DNA of 42,001 bases from a virus. The first letter of the stretch is position 1. Each line of letters opens with the position of its first letter. The stretch lies in the IMG/VR virus record IMGVR_UViG_3300044612_001226, positions 1 through 42,001 of that record; one strand, 5' to 3'. Positions 37,004 to 42,001 of this stretch are shown piece by piece. The notes under the pieces were generated by a model. That model saw only the letters and a list, made by a program, of their open reading frames with translations, ran no database searches and was not told where the DNA came from. A program made the translations under genes and the position numbers.

Positions 37004-39217
37004 ATGTACAGACAAGTATCAACAGTACAAGGAATCCCCGTAAACAAACTCGTTAAAGACGGGGTATATGTTCGTACTGTTAATGGTCAATCTGGTGATG
37101 TAACTGTAAGTGGTGGCGGCGGAACACTTCAAGAAGTAACCGACGAGGGTGCAACAACAACAGTTGAATCCACATTCTCTGGTGGTCTTATAACACCACA
37201 AGTAAAAGCATCAACATCTGCTGGTCTTGATTTGAAATCAAACAGCGGTACAGATATTGGTCGTCTCGGTGCAGGTGGTGGTGCAGGTGTTACTTGGTAT
37301 GGAAACCATGCTTTCTCACAAATGACAGAGGGTTCAATCGGTTTCTTCGGTGCAAATGGACTTCTTTCACAAGATAACCAAAACTTCTACTGGAACTCAC
37401 CGTCAAGACGACTGGGCGTATACGCCTCATTAGGTACAGAACTTCTCACCAATCCAAACTTCACAGGAAACGCAACAGGCTGGACTCTTGGTTCTGGTTG
37501 GGAGTATTCGTCTAACTCGGTATCGAAGACTTCAAACGGCACTGCTACACTTTCACAGTCAAACGTATTCCAGCCGAACGAGGAATACATTATTTCTTTG
37601 GTCGTATCTAATCTCACTGTTGGAACACTGACGCCAACATTTGGTGGTGTCGGGCAAGCCACTATTTCAGCAAACGGTACATATACGTATCGCGTGATTA
37701 CTCCAGCCAGCAGTCCTTTTTTACTTACTCCAAGCAACACTGCCCGACTCACTGTCGATACAACATCAGTAAAACTTCTTTCTGGTGGTTCAATACGAAC
37801 AGGACAACTCAACACATGGGCAAGCCACAGCAACAGTAATCCTGGAACGACATACCAACAACGATTCGATAACAAGGGTGGAAACACGTGGACTGAATAT
37901 CGCTTTAACGGAACACTCCGTTCGGCTATTGGTGCAAACAGTAGTGGTGTGCTTTCATTGTACTCATCAGGTGGTAACGGATTTGAGTTCTACACAGGAA
38001 ACTCTGGTCTAACTTCAAACACGCTTTCAGCGTACCTGTACCCAAGTGGTTTTGTTCACTATGGATTTGGTCTTTTTGGAGACAAGGTACACGCTGGTTC
38101 AACATTAACAGCGCACAGCACGTTACAATCAAACGGTGGTTTTGCTGTAAAAGGTCGTCGCATTACGGCAAACACAACACTAGATAACAGCGCAACCGAT
38201 TGGTTTGTTGACGCTTCAAGTGTGGCTTGTAGCGGTACACCAACAACACCGTGTTCCTCATACACCAACTCAACAGACTGTCTTGCGCGCGATGCACACG
38301 GCGGCTGTTCATGGTTTGCTGGTTACGATTGTTCTGCCTACAACGGAGACCAATCTTCATGCGAAAATCAGTCTGGCTGTACATACGAGACGGCATCATG
38401 CGCACCATTTGGAGACGAATCAACATGCAACTCATACAGCGGTTGTTCATGGACAAACACGCCACAAGACTGTTCTGTGTACAACGGAGACCAGTCAACA
38501 TGTGAATCGACATCTGGCTGTACAGCAAACTTCGATTCTTGTTCTAACTACTCAGATGGTGGTGGAGACGGTAGTGCATGTGATTCCGTCGCTTCTCAGG
38601 GTTGTACGTATGATTCGGGAACAGGAGAGTGTTCTGGTGGTTCATGGTTTACATCATGTTCTGGTACATACGATTCATTATCGTGCGAAGGTAACTACTT
38701 TACTGGCAACTGCACAGGCTCATATGGCGCCGCATGTTCAGGTACCGCTTCTTGTGTCGGTATAGATGACCAGACCAACTGTAACAACGAGAGCGGTTGT
38801 TCTTGGTCTACCGCTGTTACTCTTACGCTACCATCGGCGGTAACGTATGTTGGTAGGCACTACAACATTGTTAATGACTCATCGACTGGTTCAGACGTTA
38901 TCATTACACCAACAAGCCCAGACACAATTAACGGAACAACTTCTTTGACGCTTGCAGACTACAAAGATGCTGTTGGCCTCACAGCATTCTTTGAGACCGC
39001 TTCATGCGCGTCTCTTTCGGAAGGAACGTGCGGTTCTACTTCTGGTTGTACTTCGACAAACCCAAACTGCACTTGGAATGGTTCAGAATGTACGGGCGGT
39101 ACTGGTTGTGATGGCTACACAGATGAATCCTCCTGCATAAGCGCAACATATTTTGAGTGTGTAGGAACGTATTCCATTCGACGCAATTGGTACGTTAGAG
39201 CAGGCTACGGAATCTAA
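37004..39217 (+). CDS. Tail fibre with cysteine-rich insertions, 737 aa
   Basis: The first 400 residues are a Gly/Ser/Thr-rich beta fibre without a single cysteine. Residues about 390-737 show the common fibre motif: a VDAS strand, a TLTLPSA strand at about 604, a GRHYNIVND block, a DTINGTTSLTL block and a final NWYV strand. Two cysteine-rich blocks are inserted into it, at about 409-600 (24 Cys) and 664-720 (8 Cys). They are built from units like SGCSW and YNGDQSTCES. The blocks probably form disulfide-bonded knobs for receptor binding. The thioredoxin-like gene directly downstream may help fold them. Confidence 0.8.
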   Translation: MYRQVSTVQGIPVNKLVKDGVYVRTVNGQSGDVTVSGGGGTLQEVTDEGATTTVESTFSGGLITPQVKASTSAGLDLKSNSGTDIGRLGAGGGAGVTWYGNHAFSQMTEGSIGFFGANGLLSQDNQNFYWNSPSRRLGVYASLGTELLTNPNFTGNATGWTLGSGWEYSSNSVSKTSNGTATLSQSNVFQPNEEYIISLVVSNLTVGTLTPTFGGVGQATISANGTYTYRVITPASSPFLLTPSNTARLTVDTTSVKLLSGGSIRTGQLNTWASHSNSNPGTTYQQRFDNKGGNTWTEYRFNGTLRSAIGANSSGVLSLYSSGGNGFEFYTGNSGLTSNTLSAYLYPSGFVHYGFGLFGDKVHAGSTLTAHSTLQSNGGFAVKGRRITANTTLDNSATDWFVDASSVACSGTPTTPCSSYTNSTDCLARDAHGGCSWFAGYDCSAYNGDQSSCENQSGCTYETASCAPFGDESTCNSYSGCSWTNTPQDCSVYNGDQSTCESTSGCTANFDSCSNYSDGGGDGSACDSVASQGCTYDSGTGECSGGSWFTSCSGTYDSLSCEGNYFTGNCTGSYGAACSGTASCVGIDDQTNCNNESGCSWSTAVTLTLPSAVTYVGRHYNIVNDSSTGSDVIITPTSPDTINGTTSLTLADYKDAVGLTAFFETASCASLSEGTCGSTSGCTSTNPNCTWNGSECTGGTGCDGYTDESSCISATYFECVGTYSIRRNWYVRAGYGI

Positions 39218-39223
39218 CAGTGC

Positions 39224-39229
39224 TATACT
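39224..39229 (+). promoter_or_regulatory. Leaderless extended -10 element TATACT
   Basis: TGCTATACT is an extended -10 that ends six bases before ATG 39236. Confidence 0.65.
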
Positions 39230-39235
39230 AAAACC

Positions 39236-39715
39236 ATGGAACAACTCACAACGCTTGCAGAAATAAAAGCGGCAATCGCAACAGGTAGGACCATTATTAT
39301 TTTCTCGAAGGAGAATTGCCCGAACTGTACCATCACCAAGGCAAATATTGAGAAAATTCAACAAGAAGCAACCGACGTTGTTTTCTACGAAGTAAAAGCG
39401 ATTCAAGAGGATAACGAAATTAACCGTTCGTTCTTGCCTAGAAAGAACTTTATGTTCCCCGTTATTCACTCGTTTGCAAACGGTGAGCATGTGCGCGGTA
39501 CAACTGGCTTGCGTTCTGTCGAACAACTAAGGGAATCGTTTGTTCCCGTTAATGTAATGAAGACGATGTTCTACGACATTACAGCAAAGCATCGACACAT
39601 TGAGGACACTCTAAGAAAGGACATCGACGGTAACGTATCGGTAAACATTATTAACGAACCGCCTGTACCTCTTGCAGACCCGTCTGAGGATATGCAGTGC
39701 GATAGTTGTCAGTAA
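39236..39715 (+). CDS. Thioredoxin/glutaredoxin-like protein, 159 aa (complete copy)
   Basis: A thioredoxin-fold start with strand TIIIFS, the active site CPNC at 28-31, and a cis-proline in MFPVIHSF at 75 followed by a GEHVRGTTG turn as in glutaredoxins. A further 65-residue extension ends in CDSC, a second redox pair or metal site at 155-158. It would exchange or form disulfides in the cytoplasm. It begins 18 bases after the cysteine-rich fibre gene, so assisting fibre disulfides is a reasonable inference; supplying electrons to a reductase is an alternative. Its 3' part recurs at 1-236. Confidence 0.8.
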   Translation: MEQLTTLAEIKAAIATGRTIIIFSKENCPNCTITKANIEKIQQEATDVVFYEVKAIQEDNEINRSFLPRKNFMFPVIHSFANGEHVRGTTGLRSVEQLRESFVPVNVMKTMFYDITAKHRHIEDTLRKDIDGNVSVNIINEPPVPLADPSEDMQCDSCQ

Positions 39716-39716
39716 C

Positions 39717-39995
39717 ATGCAAACTCACACAGAAAATAAAAGTGTCTCGAAAACGTATTCACTTGTACCAAACCTGTTAATTGCCGTTAATCCACTAACG
39801 GGAAAACGATTTGCGCGCGTATCAATTAACTACGAATCAAGTGAAGGAACGTCTGGTCTTGATGAAGTGTTTATCTCAGAAGAAGATTTTGACGTATTCT
39901 ATTCTGAGTACAACTCAGACGAGTATCTTTTGAGGTTAGTAAAGCCAGGGGTTGACGTTACTGAAGGAGATGTCAAGAACTTTATTGAGGAATGA
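39717..39995 (+). CDS. Hypothetical protein, 92 aa (copy 2)
   Basis: Identical in sequence to the product at 238-516. Here its true upstream neighbour, the complete thioredoxin-like gene, is visible one base away. Confidence 0.75.
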   Translation: MQTHTENKSVSKTYSLVPNLLIAVNPLTGKRFARVSINYESSEGTSGLDEVFISEEDFDVFYSEYNSDEYLLRLVKPGVDVTEGDVKNFIEE

Positions 39996-40300
39996 AAAAC
40001 AATATGGAGTTTGACACAAAGCACACTTTTATACTTATAGCCGCTATTGGCGGTATCGCAAAACACCTGTCTGAGTACTTAAAAGGCTCCACATTCAGAA
40101 TCAGACAACTGATTGCGAACACTATTGTAAGCGGTTTTTCGGGATACATTTTTGCGGAAGCGGCATACCAAATGAATCCAGAATGGTCTCACGTAGCGGC
40201 TGGTATTGGAGGTTACATGGGCGCACAGGCATTGGACTTTGTTTTTTACGTTATTAAAGAAAGATTTGATAAGAACAAATGTCAACCAGATTTGAAGTAA
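39992..40300 (+). CDS. Putative holin (copy 2)
   Basis: Same protein as 513-821: three hydrophobic segments and an ATGA overlap with the gene before it. Confidence 0.65.
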   Translation: MKNNMEFDTKHTFILIAAIGGIAKHLSEYLKGSTFRIRQLIANTIVSGFSGYIFAEAAYQMNPEWSHVAAGIGGYMGAQALDFVFYVIKERFDKNKCQPDLK

Positions 40301-41280
40301 ATAAAGTACTATCGGTACAACTGTACACAAATTCTAAGTTCAACTGGAGCAAGAAGTTTATTGCGATTAACGCATACCTTGCAGAACATGCGTCTTTAAA
40401 GTGCGAGTTTGAAGTTAAACCATTTGATACTTCAAAGGTAAAGATTTCTGGTGAACACGTAGATAAGTCATGGTTTGATACCGCGGTAACGGCAAACTCA
40501 ACAGCAGATGTTGTCTGTCTACACATCGACAGAAAGACATGGACAGCACTTGGAGGAAAGAAAGAAAACAACGGTAGATACTTTGTAGACAAAGACGGTG
40601 TATCTGAGTTCTATGTTGTAGCAGACGAGAAGCAAACAAAGAATCGCGGTCGCAAGTGGGATATGTTTGTACATACATTTATGCACGAACTATGTCACGC
40701 ACTCTACTCACGTGGAGGACAACCTCTCAAGTCAATCGTTCTTGATGAGCAATTTATCGCTGGAACAGATAACACACACTACTTCGATAAGGTGAAGAAG
40801 AATCTTGACCTCGTGTGGCCTGACATTACATTCCTTAAAGAGTCAAAGAGCGTAATTGCTCGTGTTGTCGATTCGTTGAAGTCTGCTTTCAATAAGCCAA
40901 CAATCTCTCAGTTTGCAGAAGCAATTAAAGAGTTTGAGGGTTGGTTTGCTCCTGGAACAAACGGTTACCCAAAGGGTTCGGTATCGTACCGCAACAACAA
41001 CCCAGGCAATCTCCGTTGGTCTCCATTTGAATCAGGAAGCGTAAACAACTTCTCTGTATTTAAAACATACGACGACGGTTGGAAAGCACTCCTTCATCAA
41101 ATTAGAATTGCAGTAAACGGCAAGTCGAAAGTATATCGACCTACCGATACTATTCTTCAATTCTTTGAGAAGTACGCACCATCGTCAGACAACAACTATC
41201 CACACATCTACGCACAATATGTTGCGAAGAAGTTGGGAGTTACAACTGCGTTACGATTGGAGAATCTCCTCGACCAGTAA
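40279..41280 (+). CDS. Two-domain lysin (copy 2)
   Basis: Same protein as 800-1801, with HELCH at 136-140 and RNNNPGN at 238-244. Confidence 0.7.
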   Translation: MSTRFEVNKVLSVQLYTNSKFNWSKKFIAINAYLAEHASLKCEFEVKPFDTSKVKISGEHVDKSWFDTAVTANSTADVVCLHIDRKTWTALGGKKENNGRYFVDKDGVSEFYVVADEKQTKNRGRKWDMFVHTFMHELCHALYSRGGQPLKSIVLDEQFIAGTDNTHYFDKVKKNLDLVWPDITFLKESKSVIARVVDSLKSAFNKPTISQFAEAIKEFEGWFAPGTNGYPKGSVSYRNNNPGNLRWSPFESGSVNNFSVFKTYDDGWKALLHQIRIAVNGKSKVYRPTDTILQFFEKYAPSSDNNYPHIYAQYVAKKLGVTTALRLENLLDQ

Positions 41281-41443
41281 TACCTTTGTAGGCAATGTAA
41301 TCAAGGTCTGGTACTGGGAAGTATTGCCCGCACTTGTGGCACTTACGGTACAAAGCACCAACAATACCGATGTGGTCTGAACATCGAGATGTTTTAACTT
41401 CTTGCACCTTCTTTTGCTTGTTAGCGATTCTTCGGAATGACAT
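41240..41443 (-). CDS. Small zinc-ribbon-like protein (copy 2)
   Basis: Same protein as 1761-1964, convergent with the lysin. Confidence 0.5.
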   Translation of the reverse strand: MSFRRIANKQKKVQEVKTSRCSDHIGIVGALYRKCHKCGQYFPVPDLDYIAYKGITGRGDSPIVTQL

Positions 41444-41879
41444 TGATATTTTTCTTAACGTACTCTGCTGCTGATATATTAAAGAACACCGCCGCTCCAT
41501 GGTCTTCTTCTGAATCCCATTCATTGAACCACTGCATAAAGTGTCGGAAGGCAGAGGCTTTGAATCTGTCTAACTCTTCTTGTGAGTTAGCCAACTTCCA
41601 ATTGTTGTCTCCGTACTTCTCTGCACCACGGGTCATAAGTTCTGCCCAACGCTTGAACATATCCATGTCTACTAGGTCGTAGCGTACCTTTCCTTCCTGA
41701 ACATCGCGTCTCATTCCAGACGGATAGTCGATTCTCTCGCCAGAATCCTTAGTCTCGAAATTTGGCGTTTTAAGCATGTCGATGACCGTAATGGTATCCA
41801 AGTACCCAGTACCCGTAGAATCGAAGATTTGACCGAGTTTCGTGTTCTCACGTGTTGTGGTTAAGCCATTTCTAGACAC
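41421..41879 (-). CDS. dATP/dGTP diphosphohydrolase-like protein (copy 2)
   Basis: Same protein as 1942-2400. The alternative ATG start would be at 41777. Confidence 0.75.
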   Translation of the reverse strand: MSRNGLTTTRENTKLGQIFDSTGTGYLDTITVIDMLKTPNFETKDSGERIDYPSGMRRDVQEGKVRYDLVDMDMFKRWAELMTRGAEKYGDNNWKLANSQEELDRFKASAFRHFMQWFNEWDSEEDHGAAVFFNISAAEYVKKNINVIPKNR

Positions 41880-42001
41880 CGATTTTTGGTTCTTCGAGTT
41901 TCCCCTCTTTCGTGAGCCTGTTGAAGTGCTCAACGAGTTCTGGGAGTTGTCCGCGCGTGTAATCTTCTTTTTCGAGGAGTTTGACATATTTTGCAATTTG
42001 T
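41872..42001 (-). CDS. Hypothetical 74-aa protein, truncated by the window end (copy 2)
   Basis: Matches the C-terminal part of 2393-2617. Its start lies beyond the window. Confidence 0.6.
   Translation of the reverse strand, partial: QIAKYVKLLEKEDYTRGQLPELVEHFNRLTKEGKLEEPKIGV

Larger units (their letters stand above)
39480..42001. repeat. Direct repeat, copy 2 (of 1-2522)
   Basis: Continues to the last base of the window, so its true end is unknown. It differs from copy 1 at 39529, 39532, 39538 and 39592 only, as far as I could compare. Confidence 0.95.

Noticed and set aside
1-42001. CRISPR array or spacer-like repeats
   Set aside because: The repeats found are terminal redundancy, promoter modules and protein-coding repeats; no evenly spaced direct repeats are present.
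1-42001. Temperate phage signature
   Set aside because: No integrase, excisionase, CI-type repressor or attachment-like duplication was seen. The ribbon-helix-helix protein alone is not evidence of lysogeny.

Overview
The window is a tailed double-stranded DNA phage genome of 39,479 bp, read once round with the start repeated. Bases 1-2522 recur at 39480-42001, where the window ends inside the second copy. The only differences I found are four silent substitutions within the first 113 bases. Reading frames use the standard bacterial code, with TAA, TAG and TGA all acting as stops. The capsid protein looks like the SU10 type, the virion genes include two large internal/ejection-type proteins, and no tape-measure or long-tail genes are visible, so a short-tailed (podovirus-like) virion is most likely. 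I see no integrase, repressor of known type, DNA polymerase, helicase or primase. The host cannot be named from the sequence. It should translate leaderless mRNAs well and recognise TTATCCACA-type sites; an uncultivated bacterium is the likeliest source.

Layout. 1-1801 (+, and again from 39236): thioredoxin-like protein, small protein, holin, two-domain lysin. 1761-3785 (-): zinc-ribbon protein, dATP/dGTP diphosphohydrolase-like protein, small protein, metallophosphoesterase. 3890-5485: small genes around a divergent promoter, a second holin-like protein and a secreted lysozyme-like protein. 5500-8200: a minus-strand small RNA gene, an HNH gene and very small accessory genes. 8238-9381: a structured RNA, then a tRNA-Asn gene whose two halves are separated by a tRNA-Gln plus HNH cassette. 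9670-12283: a cloverleaf-like leader RNA followed by a recombination/early operon (annealing-type protein, NinG-like nuclease, small proteins). 12332-14476: a GroEL-like chaperonin and two unknown genes. 14920-17480 (-): seven small unknown genes ending at a terminator. 17500-17945: an intergenic control region. 17946-39217 (+): terminase, portal, scaffold, capsid, a three-gene glycosyltransferase island, connector, tail, internal virion proteins and a cysteine-rich fibre.

Two promoter styles stand out. The non-structural units are preceded by a DnaA-box-like 9-mer (TTATCCACA or TTATCCCCA, either orientation) placed 2-9 bp upstream of a -35 element; ten such modules are visible. Many other genes, especially in the virion operon, carry a TANNNT -10 element only 6-9 nt before the ATG, as expected for leaderless transcripts.

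The main points for follow-up are the DnaA-box promoter modules, the interrupted tRNA-Asn, several structured RNAs (8238-8604, 9719-9820, 5516-5642, 17654-17765), the cysteine-rich insertions in the fibre next to a thioredoxin-like gene, and two genes with no canonical start codon.
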